The translations under genes were made by a program, and so were the position numbers. A stretch of 32,370 nucleotides of DNA, from contig JAFWWB010000092.1 of the NCBI GenBank assembly GCA_017518185.1, positions 1 to 32,370 on the forward strand, read 5' to 3'. Each line of letters begins with the position of its first letter. Position 1 is the first letter of the stretch. This DNA comes from Lachnospiraceae bacterium (GTDB lineage: Bacteria > Bacillota > Clostridia > Lachnospirales > Lachnospiraceae). Positions 25,064-32,370 of the stretch are shown piece after piece. The notes beneath the pieces are model-generated. The model did not search any database and was not told the origin of the DNA. It worked only from the letters and a program-made list of their open reading frames with translations.

Positions 25064-27496
25064 ATGAGACAGACTATCGCATTTAACGACGGATGGGATT
25101 TTAAGGAGGTATTCAGCGAGGATATGCTGAAGACCGGTGAACTTGCGGAAGCGCAGGAGGTGCGCCTTCCCCACACGGTAAAGGAGCTTCCCTACCACTA
25201 TTTCGATGAATCCCTGTACCAGACGGAGAGCGGCTACCGCAGGATCTTTAAGGCTGATCCCTCCTGGAAGGACAAGCGCGTATTCGTGAAGTTCATGGCG
25301 GCGGGACATAAGGCCACGGTCTATCTTAACGGGGAAAAGATCTGTGAGCATGCCACGGGCTATACCGCCTTTGAGGCAGAACTCACTGAGGGCATAAAGG
25401 CCGGTGAGGACAATGTGATCACCGTGAAGCTGGACAGCAGGGAGAACTTAAACGTTCCTCCCTTCGGACATGTTATCGACTACATGACCTACGGCGGTCT
25501 TTACCGCGAGGCATATCTCATCGTCTGCGACAGGATCCGTATCGCAGATGCTTTCATAGAGGCTTCCGTTCCGGGCAGCATTCCCGGGGATCTTAAGAGC
25601 TTCCGCTTCGAGGGCTCCATATATGCAGACCTGACCTATGACGGTGAAGAGGAGCCGGATCCTGAGGCATATAAGCTCCGTATCAGCATCTCTGACCACA
25701 GGAGCGGGGAAAAGCTTAAGGAGGAGCTTCTGCCTGCGTCTTCGAGAGCCTCCCTTACCCTTCAGGACGCAAAGCTCTGGGATACCACTTCGCCGAACCT
25801 CTACGATATCAGGATAGCACTTGAAAAGGACGGGACGGAGCTTGATTCGGTGGAGGACTGCATCGGCTTCAGGCGTTCCGAGTTCAGGGCTGACGGCTAT
25901 TATCTCAATGACAGGAAGTTCAGGATAAGGGGTCTTAACCGTCACCAGTCTTATCCCTATGCCGGCTATGCGATGCCTGAGGCGGTGCAGAAGCTGGATG
26001 CGGATATAATGCGTTTCGAACTGGGGCTCAACGCTGTGCGTACCTCCCATTATCCCCAGTCGCAGCATTTCATACGGCGCTGCGATGAAGTGGGACTCCT
26101 GGTGTTTACGGAGTTCCCCGGCTGGCAGTACGTGGGAGACCAGACCTGGAAGGAACAGGCCTATATCAACCTGGAGGAGATGATCACCCAGTACAGGAAC
26201 CATCCATCCATAATCCTCTGGGGAGTGCGCATCAACGAATCCGGCGATGACGACGAGTTTTACGAGCAGACCAATGCCATGGCACATGCCCTGGACCCCA
26301 CAAGGCCCACGGGCGGTGTGCGCTTCATAGAAAAGAGCCATCTGCTGGAGGATGTGTATACCTTCAACGATTTCTCCCATGACGGAAAGACGCCGGGCTG
26401 TAAGAAGAAAGCTTCCGTGACGCCGGATATGAGCAAGGGTTATCTTATCAGCGAGTATAACGGCCACATGTTCCCCACCAAGAGCTTTGACGATGAGGAG
26501 CACCGCCTTGAGCATGCCCTCAGGCACTGCAGGGTGCTTGATGCGGTGAACGACAACCGCGATATCGCGGGCTCCTTCGGCTGGTGCATGTTCGATTACA
26601 ATACCCACAAGGATTTCGGCAGCGGCGACCGTATCTGTTACCACGGCGTTATGGACATGTTCCGCAATCCCAAGCTGGCGGCTTATGTATATTCATCCCA
26701 GCAGAACAAAAGGCCCGTGCTGGAGATATCCTCCTCCATGGACATCGGCGAACATCCCGCGGGCAACAGGGGCGGGATCTATATCTTCACCAATGCGGAC
26801 AGCGTCAGGATGTACAGGAACGACGTGCTGATAAAGGAATATACCGAAGGCGATCCGGCATTCTCTCATCTGCGCCACGCCCCCATGCTCATAGACGATT
26901 ATGTGGGCGACCGCATGAAGGAGGAGGGCTTCTCCGAGAGGCAGGAGGCCATAGTCAAAAAAGCAATAAACTACATCGCCCGTTACGGCATGACGGATAT
27001 ACCTCTGGACATCAAGCTCAAGCTGGCAGAGGCCATGACCGTGTACCATATGGATTTCGACACCGCCTATAATCTGTACGGCAAGTACGTGGGCAACTGG
27101 GGCGGCGAAGCCACGGCCTTCCGTTATGACGCCATAAAGGACGGCAAGGTGGTGAAGAGCGTGGTGAAGTCCACCTCCTCGGCTCTTAAGCTCGATATAA
27201 GGGTGGACCACACTGAGCTGGAAGAAAAGGACAGCTATGACGTCGCCACCGTGCGTGTGCGTGTCTGCGATCAGAACGGAAATGTGCAGCCCTTCTTCAA
27301 TATGCCGCTCACGGTTGAGACAGAGGGCCCCATAAGCCTTATAGGTCCGAAGCGGGTGCATATCGCCGGCGGTATGGGCGGCACATACGTGAAGACTACC
27401 GGAGAGAGCGGAAAGGCGAAGCTCACCATATCCCTGCCGGAGGAGTACAGCTTCATGGAGGGCTGGAAGGAAGAAACGGAATTCATCATAAAATGA
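25064..27496 (+). CDS. Cytoplasmic beta-galactosidase, glycoside hydrolase family 2
   Basis: This 810-residue protein has no signal peptide, so it should act inside the cell on imported galacto-oligosaccharides. GGAAAGGAG lies just before the ATG, 13 bp after the GH53 stop. Domain order is that of GH2: sugar-binding sandwich (residues about 1-160; FNDGWDF, RLPHTVKELPYHYF, ATVYLNGEKICEH, YGGLYREAYL), Ig-like domain (about 165-270), and TIM barrel from about 275 (RKFRIRGLNRHQSYPYAG, LNAVRTSHYPQS). Acid/base Glu392 is in WGVRINESGDD and nucleophile Glu464 in LISEYNGHMFP, both present. The C-terminal part (about 590-810) has further beta domains. It fills the place of GH42 GanA in the Bacillus operon. 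Galactosidase activity is very likely; exact linkage preference is inference. Confidence 0.92.
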   Translation: MRQTIAFNDGWDFKEVFSEDMLKTGELAEAQEVRLPHTVKELPYHYFDESLYQTESGYRRIFKADPSWKDKRVFVKFMAAGHKATVYLNGEKICEHATGYTAFEAELTEGIKAGEDNVITVKLDSRENLNVPPFGHVIDYMTYGGLYREAYLIVCDRIRIADAFIEASVPGSIPGDLKSFRFEGSIYADLTYDGEEEPDPEAYKLRISISDHRSGEKLKEELLPASSRASLTLQDAKLWDTTSPNLYDIRIALEKDGTELDSVEDCIGFRRSEFRADGYYLNDRKFRIRGLNRHQSYPYAGYAMPEAVQKLDADIMRFELGLNAVRTSHYPQSQHFIRRCDEVGLLVFTEFPGWQYVGDQTWKEQAYINLEEMITQYRNHPSIILWGVRINESGDDDEFYEQTNAMAHALDPTRPTGGVRFIEKSHLLEDVYTFNDFSHDGKTPGCKKKASVTPDMSKGYLISEYNGHMFPTKSFDDEEHRLEHALRHCRVLDAVNDNRDIAGSFGWCMFDYNTHKDFGSGDRICYHGVMDMFRNPKLAAYVYSSQQNKRPVLEISSSMDIGEHPAGNRGGIYIFTNADSVRMYRNDVLIKEYTEGDPAFSHLRHAPMLIDDYVGDRMKEEGFSERQEAIVKKAINYIARYGMTDIPLDIKLKLAEAMTVYHMDFDTAYNLYGKYVGNWGGEATAFRYDAIKDGKVVKSVVKSTSSALKLDIRVDHTELEEKDSYDVATVRVRVCDQNGNVQPFFNMPLTVETEGPISLIGPKRVHIAGGMGGTYVKTTGESGKAKLTISLPEEYSFMEGWKEETEFIIK

Positions 27497-27501
27497 TACG
27501 G

Positions 27502-27523
27502 ATTTGTTGGACATTTGTTGGAC
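27502..27523. repeat. Two tandem 11-bp repeats
   Basis: ATTTGTTGGAC occurs twice head to tail (27502-27512 and 27513-27523) between the GH2 stop and the terminator. No function can be assigned. Confidence 0.6.
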
Positions 27524-27538
27524 AGTGTATGCTAACAT

Positions 27539-27574
27539 TACCCTCGGGCACTTTCTGCCCGGGGGTATTTTATT
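27539..27574 (+). terminator. Rho-independent terminator of the galactan operon
   Basis: TACCCTCGGGCA (27539-27550) pairs with TGCCCGGGGGTA (27556-27567) around CTTTC, with one T-G wobble, followed by TTTTATT. Confidence 0.93.
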
Positions 27575-27609
27575 ACCTTTAACTCATAGTATTGTTTTGG
27601 AGGTCATGT

Positions 27610-28449
27610 ATGAAGAATTACAGACTCATCAGACTTGAAGATGAAGGAGACGGCGTAAAGCGTTTTGTGGCCGTCGGCAGGGAGCGGAAGGCCCTGGGTG
27701 AGATCGATGTGGAATTTCACGATGCCATTGTGGATATAAGCTTTCTCTATGTTCCCGAAGAGCATCGCAGGGAGGGCGTTGGCAGCTTTATGCTGCAGTC
27801 TGTCATCGACATCCTGGATGACGGGGACTATTTCACGCCTGTGGAGCTGCGCTTTCCCCTGGATGAGGAAAACGGGTCTTTGATGGCTTTTATGCACGCC
27901 CAGAAGAATTTTTACCTGGAAGAAGCCGGCACCTGTTTTACCATATCCGCGGCGGACAGGAAGAATTCAAAAAACTGGAAACGGATGAGGGAGATAGATA
28001 CGGATGCTGTGGAGTATGTAAAGGTAGACGAAAAGATAAGAAGGAAGTTTGCGGAGACTCTTGATGAGGAAGGCTATGCGGATTTCCTGAATGATGAGAC
28101 TGCCTATGACCGGCGGCTGTGCTTTGCAAGGGTGAATCATGATAGGGTGACTGCAGCCTCTTTCCTTCGTCTGACGGATGAGGGAAAGGTCGAGGTCTCC
28201 TTTTTATATGCACAGGAGGAGCATCAGAAGTCGCTGCAGAATGTGATATGCGCATCCATGTATGCGGTGGATGAGCTTTTTCCCAGGGCGGATCTCGTAT
28301 TCACCACGGTAACGCCGGAGGGCTACGCCATGGGAGCAAAGATATTCGGTGAAGAGGGAAAACGCGTACCTCTGTTCTGCGCCCGCTGGGACGGGATCTC
28401 CGGCGCGGGACTGAGAGAGGCCTGTGAGATGATAGGGATGGAAGCATAA
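27610..28449 (+). CDS. Tandem GNAT-like acetyltransferase protein
   Basis: The start at 27610 is chosen because GGAGG (27599-27603) lies 6 bp before it; the product has 279 residues. The first half has a GNAT-like core: beta strands, then FLYVPEEHRREGVGSFML (about 45-62) with the RxxGxG acetyl-CoA pyrophosphate loop. The second half repeats the fold, with VSFLYAQEEHQKSLQNVI (about 196-213) at the matching place, but the Gly-containing loop is lost. This suggests one active and one degenerate GNAT half. The acceptor substrate is unknown. A terminator isolates it from the galactan operon, and the next gene starts 15 bp after its stop, so the two are probably co-transcribed. I see no convincing promoter upstream. 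Confidence 0.72.
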   Translation: MKNYRLIRLEDEGDGVKRFVAVGRERKALGEIDVEFHDAIVDISFLYVPEEHRREGVGSFMLQSVIDILDDGDYFTPVELRFPLDEENGSLMAFMHAQKNFYLEEAGTCFTISAADRKNSKNWKRMREIDTDAVEYVKVDEKIRRKFAETLDEEGYADFLNDETAYDRRLCFARVNHDRVTAASFLRLTDEGKVEVSFLYAQEEHQKSLQNVICASMYAVDELFPRADLVFTTVTPEGYAMGAKIFGEEGKRVPLFCARWDGISGAGLREACEMIGMEA

Positions 28450-28464
28450 AGGAGGAGTCATAAA

Positions 28465-31400
28465 ATGGACGGTAAGGGAATATTCATTGCACCGCAGAAG
28501 AAAAAGAAGCTGGATTCCGTCGCAAAGATGGAACGTTTTGAGCAGATCCTGGATAACGAGCTCAGCTTTCATACTAAAAAGTCGGAGGTGTTTAATGGGA
28601 ACGGAAGAAGGGACGTGGACAGGCTCCGCACCTTCAACATACTCCGCGAACAGGATTTCGAGAAGAAGACCTGGGGCTTTTCCGACCTGCTCAGCGAGCA
28701 GAAATACCTCAGGAAGAAGGACAGCTCCGACAGCTACGAAAAAAAGAAGGAAAAGATCGAGAAAAGGAAACTGGAAGAGCACAGGGAGCAGCTCACGGAG
28801 GAGGAACAGAATGAGCTCGCAAATAAGGAGAGTGAAGCCGGCGCGGTAAAATTCCGTGGCGGTACCCACGATGAGCTGAACAGGATGGCTTATCTTGCAC
28901 AGAGATATACTGACATAAGCGAGAAGGACAGGAAAAAGGCCCTCAAGAAGTATTTTGACATAGTAAATGAAGATGTGGTCGCCCTTGAACGCGAGTATAA
29001 GCTGAAAGAGCCCGAGCTCACCGAAAAGGAGAAGCTGAATTACGAAAAGAAGCTCATAGAGCTGAACGAAACTGCCAGGAACAAGTATATCGAGGCCATG
29101 AGCGAAGGCCGGGCGGATAAGGAGCTCAAGCAGAAAAAGAACAAGATCAGAAAGTACTATCGTATGATACGTATGTACTTTATGCATGCACGCAATCCCG
29201 AGATCAGCGAAAAGCAGCGCAGGAGTTATAAGTCGGAATTAAAGAAATACAAGGAGAAGCTGCGCCGGCTTACTGCCCAGGTTTGGGGGCAGGCTATCGA
29301 CGATGAGGACTTTGACTGGACAGCGACCATAGGCGCCTACGGCATGGAGGATGCCCAGGACTATGCGGCAAGGCAGAAGAGAAAGAAGGAATACGAGGAC
29401 GGACAGGAAGTAGAGGACCGTAAGGATTATCAGAAGGAAGTGGAGCGTGAGGTGGAATTCCTCACCGCAAACAATGATATCAACATGCTTTTGTATGATC
29501 CTAAGGATAAGGAGCAGAAAACCATGCTCTCGACTTTCCATGCAGGTCTCAAGCAGAGACGTTTCGCAAAGCTCACTGCACCTGCCAGACTCCATTTCCT
29601 GCGCACGGGAATATGGGATCCGAACGCGAAGGCTCTCAGTCCCGAGGAAGAGGCCCGTGCCCCCAAAAAAGAGGAGATGGTGGAGAACTGGTATGTAGGA
29701 GAATCCTATGATGTGGCAAAGCGCTGGCTGGAGCGTGCCGAGAACCTGGAGATCTCCGATGAAGTCTTTGTGGGCCTTGTAAAGAAGATGAACGAGAGCT
29801 TCATAAAGAACAAGGAGGAGTTTACGGCATCGGTCAAAAAGAACGGCGGATTCGCCAGGCGCTTTTTCAACGACCTGGATGATCATATAGAGTACTGCTA
29901 TGAAAGAAAGAAGGGCGAGACTAAGGAAGAGACCCAAAAGAGACATGAGTACAAAAAAAATGCGAAGGATCTGAGGGAACGGGTCAAGCATCTTCAGGAC
30001 CTTCATTATCCCGAGGTGGATGCGCTGTGCGAGGAGATCTACTCCGAGATGTTCAAGAGGGACGGCATGAATTTCGGCATAGGAATTTCCTCGTATTTTT
30101 CCCTGCAGAGCTACAGGTATCTTGCCCAGGAAAATGTTCTCCCGAAGCTGCAGAAGCTTACCTCGATGGGCGACAGATATACCTTCCTCAGGGATAACCT
30201 GCAGCTGAACCGCAGGGGCCAGGGGATCTGGCAGAGCCCCGCGGTAAGGAAGCTGATACTCTCCGAAGAGATCCATGACGAGACCACCAGAAAGGCCCTG
30301 GTATCACATGCCAACGGTATGGATAAGCTCATCCACAACATGGTGGAAAAGCGCTATGGAGTGCTTGCCGGCAGGGAGGTTTACGACGAGGTCATCGCAT
30401 TTCTCGGTGACAAGGCTCTGTTCTCCGATTTCAGACAGGTCAGGGATCTTACCGACCGCTTTATGAGCGCCCTGTCCCTTACATCCCTCAAGGCGGCAAG
30501 GATAGACGCGGACTTCAGGATGGCCTACGAAGACATCTTCGGAAATGATTACGATCCGCTGTTCAGGGATGAGCTTGAGAGATATATCGCGGCCTGCAAT
30601 ACAGAGGATAAGGAAGGTACGGACCGCGTCAGGCTTTATAAGAAGTTCATGAAGCCCATGAAGACGCTGCTGGATATGTACATCAAAAAGATGGGCACCA
30701 TTGAGCTTACGAAAGAAGGCTGGGATGAAGCGGTAAAAGGCATGAAGAACGTGCTGAAGTACTGCGCAAGGTATACCAAGGATCCCTATCCCGTAGAGAA
30801 GGAGCGGGACGGAAAGTACATAGACGAGTACCTGGATTCCGTACAGAAGAAGAACGGGAAGAAAAAGGGCGAAAAGCTCAGTTACAGGACTTTCAGGGAT
30901 CTGGACAAAGGAGCGGAGCAGAAAGGGAATATACGGGAGATCGCCGAATACAGCTACAAGGATATGCTGCTTGGGGCTGAACTCCTGGAATCCCCGGATA
31001 TACAGGAACTGTTCCCCGATAAGAAGATGAGGGAGTTCCTGGGAGAGCATCTCCATGAGGTGATAATAGAAAATCCCGAGATCAAAGAGCGCTATCCTTT
31101 CCTTAAGGACATGAAGAGTCTCGACCAGCTGGATGAACTCCATTACAGCCAGTTCGAGCAGCTCAGGAACTATCTCAGGGATAATCTCCTCAATGAGGAG
31201 ATGAAGGCGTACTTAAGCGGCGTCTTTGAGGGAGAGACCGGAGAAGACGAGCAGATCTTCAACATGAAGAAGAACATGCTGCTCTCCGTATTCGGCAGAC
31301 GCTGCGACGTTTCGGAGGTCAGCGCCATCTACAAAAAGCAGATCGATGCGCTGCAGGATAAGGAACGCCTCCAGAGGACACGTCTGTATTATAAGATCGG

Positions 31401-32370
31401 ACAGAAGGGTGCCATCAGGGACGGAAAGATCAGGATACGCTTCGAGGATATGCCCGACCGTGATAAGAGCATACTCCAGAGTGTCTTCGGAAAGAATTCA
31501 AAGGATTATGGCAAGCGCATGGACAGGTTCGGCTTTGCCGCGGATACCTGGCGCCGTCTTGAAGAGGCAGGGCCTGCAGCCGTAAAGCAGATGAAGAAGT
31601 GGATAGAATACTGCTTCAGGGAAACGGATGATTCCAAGATCGAGGACAAACTTAAGAGGCTGGCCTCCATGCTCAAGGGCGAAAACATGAACAGGCTGGG
31701 CTACGGCATAGATGATGATATCCTGGCGGAAGCCGGCAAAAATGTATCAAAGGATGCCTTCCTTGAGCAGATCCGTGAGGCTGTCACCTGCAAAGTGAAA
31801 TACGGCGCCGTAAAGAACGGAAAGAAAGTCGCGAAGAACGAGGAGATAAGACTTAGGGAAGCCGGCGATGTATCGAAGTTCATACGTGAGCTTTCCTTTA
31901 TGGATTCCCAGGATGTGCTCTTCAGCCACGGAGGCACCCTCCAGGGCGGTATCTTCAATTTCTACGGAGACCAGAAGCATTACAACCAGTGGCTCATCAG
32001 GGAGGCGAAGAAGGCCAGGAAGCGTACCGGCGAGCTGGATAAGCATCTTGAGAAATTTGCGGACAGGCCCAAGCTTCAGCAGGATCTCCGCGGAAAACTC
32101 ATGCCCGCTTATTTCGAAACGGATGTGGAGGTGCATGAGAGCATTGTAGAGCTGGAGAAGAAGCTCAAGACCGCACAGATAGAGTACAATACCCTTGAGA
32201 AGAACTATCTCGAGATAAAACCCGAGCTGGAAAAGCTCAGGAAAGACGTAGAGGACACGAAGGAAAAGAAAAAACATGACGGGCATCTCATAGAGCTTTA
32301 CGAGCTTTACCGGGAAAAGCTGTCGGAAAGGGAAAAAGAGCTTGATGCCGCAATGGGCAAGCAGATGAAG
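28465..32370 (+). CDS. Very large charged, helix-rich protein of unknown function (3' cut by window edge)
   Basis: An ATG at 28465 with GGAGGAG 7 bp upstream opens a frame without any stop to the end of the window, at least 1302 codons. I read all of it. The product begins MDGKGIFIAPQKKKKLDSVA. It has no signal peptide and no membrane helix, is very rich in Lys, Glu, Arg and Asp, and reads as mostly alpha-helical. A likely coiled coil spans about residues 1225-1302 (VEVHESIVELEKKLKTAQ and on). A loose pattern recurs: HIEYCYER (Cys 478), VLKYCARY (Cys 767) and WIEYCFRE (Cys 1050), the latter two preceded by Trp then VKGMKN or VKQMKK. This may mark repeated domains of about 285 residues. I do not recognise the family. 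It lies 15 bp after the tandem GNAT gene. Confidence 0.88.
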   Translation, partial: MDGKGIFIAPQKKKKLDSVAKMERFEQILDNELSFHTKKSEVFNGNGRRDVDRLRTFNILREQDFEKKTWGFSDLLSEQKYLRKKDSSDSYEKKKEKIEKRKLEEHREQLTEEEQNELANKESEAGAVKFRGGTHDELNRMAYLAQRYTDISEKDRKKALKKYFDIVNEDVVALEREYKLKEPELTEKEKLNYEKKLIELNETARNKYIEAMSEGRADKELKQKKNKIRKYYRMIRMYFMHARNPEISEKQRRSYKSELKKYKEKLRRLTAQVWGQAIDDEDFDWTATIGAYGMEDAQDYAARQKRKKEYEDGQEVEDRKDYQKEVEREVEFLTANNDINMLLYDPKDKEQKTMLSTFHAGLKQRRFAKLTAPARLHFLRTGIWDPNAKALSPEEEARAPKKEEMVENWYVGESYDVAKRWLERAENLEISDEVFVGLVKKMNESFIKNKEEFTASVKKNGGFARRFFNDLDDHIEYCYERKKGETKEETQKRHEYKKNAKDLRERVKHLQDLHYPEVDALCEEIYSEMFKRDGMNFGIGISSYFSLQSYRYLAQENVLPKLQKLTSMGDRYTFLRDNLQLNRRGQGIWQSPAVRKLILSEEIHDETTRKALVSHANGMDKLIHNMVEKRYGVLAGREVYDEVIAFLGDKALFSDFRQVRDLTDRFMSALSLTSLKAARIDADFRMAYEDIFGNDYDPLFRDELERYIAACNTEDKEGTDRVRLYKKFMKPMKTLLDMYIKKMGTIELTKEGWDEAVKGMKNVLKYCARYTKDPYPVEKERDGKYIDEYLDSVQKKNGKKKGEKLSYRTFRDLDKGAEQKGNIREIAEYSYKDMLLGAELLESPDIQELFPDKKMREFLGEHLHEVIIENPEIKERYPFLKDMKSLDQLDELHYSQFEQLRNYLRDNLLNEEMKAYLSGVFEGETGEDEQIFNMKKNMLLSVFGRRCDVSEVSAIYKKQIDALQDKERLQRTRLYYKIGQKGAIRDGKIRIRFEDMPDRDKSILQSVFGKNSKDYGKRMDRFGFAADTWRRLEEAGPAAVKQMKKWIEYCFRETDDSKIEDKLKRLASMLKGENMNRLGYGIDDDILAEAGKNVSKDAFLEQIREAVTCKVKYGAVKNGKKVAKNEEIRLREAGDVSKFIRELSFMDSQDVLFSHGGTLQGGIFNFYGDQKHYNQWLIREAKKARKRTGELDKHLEKFADRPKLQQDLRGKLMPAYFETDVEVHESIVELEKKLKTAQIEYNTLEKNYLEIKPELEKLRKDVEDTKEKKKHDGHLIELYELYREKLSEREKELDAAMGKQMK

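Noticed and set aside
28204-32286. Several minus-strand open frames of 180-345 codons opposite the giant helical gene
   Set aside because: They are Leu-rich shadows of the Lys/Glu codons (AAG, GAG read as CTT, CTC) on the + strand. The + frame is continuous and has a good start.

Overview
The window looks like chromosomal DNA of a gut or rumen Firmicute of the Lachnospiraceae type (inference). Supporting signs are strong GGAGG ribosome sites, lipoproteins with LAGC/LTAC lipoboxes, very large secreted beta-rich proteins with acidic N-terminal linkers, and a LacI-controlled galactan locus. All genes are on the + strand except one flavin-reductase-like gene. I see no tRNA, rRNA, CRISPR array, transposase or phage gene.

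Layout. (1) Positions 1-9946 hold one giant secreted surface protein, cut at its 5' end by the window edge and broken by a single frameshift near 2180-2220. Joined, it is at least about 3,300 residues: signal peptide, Glu/Asp/Ala linker, Ig-like modules, a block of His-Trp/Cys modules and a C-terminal block of GKGNY-type repeats. A strong terminator follows. (2) Positions 10034-10459 hold a promoter, a 55-residue small gene and the decayed remains of a PIN-domain toxin gene. This vestigial toxin-antitoxin module is bracketed by 15-bp direct repeats, one of which is the 3' arm of the giant gene's terminator. (3) Positions 10497-13703 hold a flavin-reductase-like gene on the minus strand, an AIM24-family gene with its own promoter, and an overlapping multi-pass membrane protein. 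(4) Positions 13794-17039 encode a second secreted surface protein with the same signal-plus-acidic-linker plan.

(5) Positions 17135-27574 form a beta-1,4-galactan utilisation locus. It contains a LacI-family regulator, an orphan family 3 solute-binding lipoprotein that appears circularly permuted, a sugar-binding lipoprotein, two MalF/MalG-type permeases, a GH53 endo-galactanase lipoprotein with a CBM61-like domain, and a cytoplasmic GH2 beta-galactosidase. Two promoters, before lacI and before the sugar-binding gene, share the same -35/-10 geometry and an identical 13-bp operator core at the same offset. The likely scheme is that surface GH53 cuts galactan, the ABC transporter imports galacto-oligosaccharides using an ATPase encoded elsewhere, and GH2 releases galactose inside, with the LacI protein repressing both itself and the operon. 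The order solute-binding protein, permease, permease, GH53 matches the ganSPQAB operon of Bacillus subtilis, with GH2 in the place of GH42.

(6) Positions 27610-32370 hold a tandem GNAT-like protein followed after 15 bp by an open frame of at least 1302 codons that runs off the window. It encodes a very charged, helix-rich, apparently cytoplasmic protein that I do not recognise. It is the least explained gene here.
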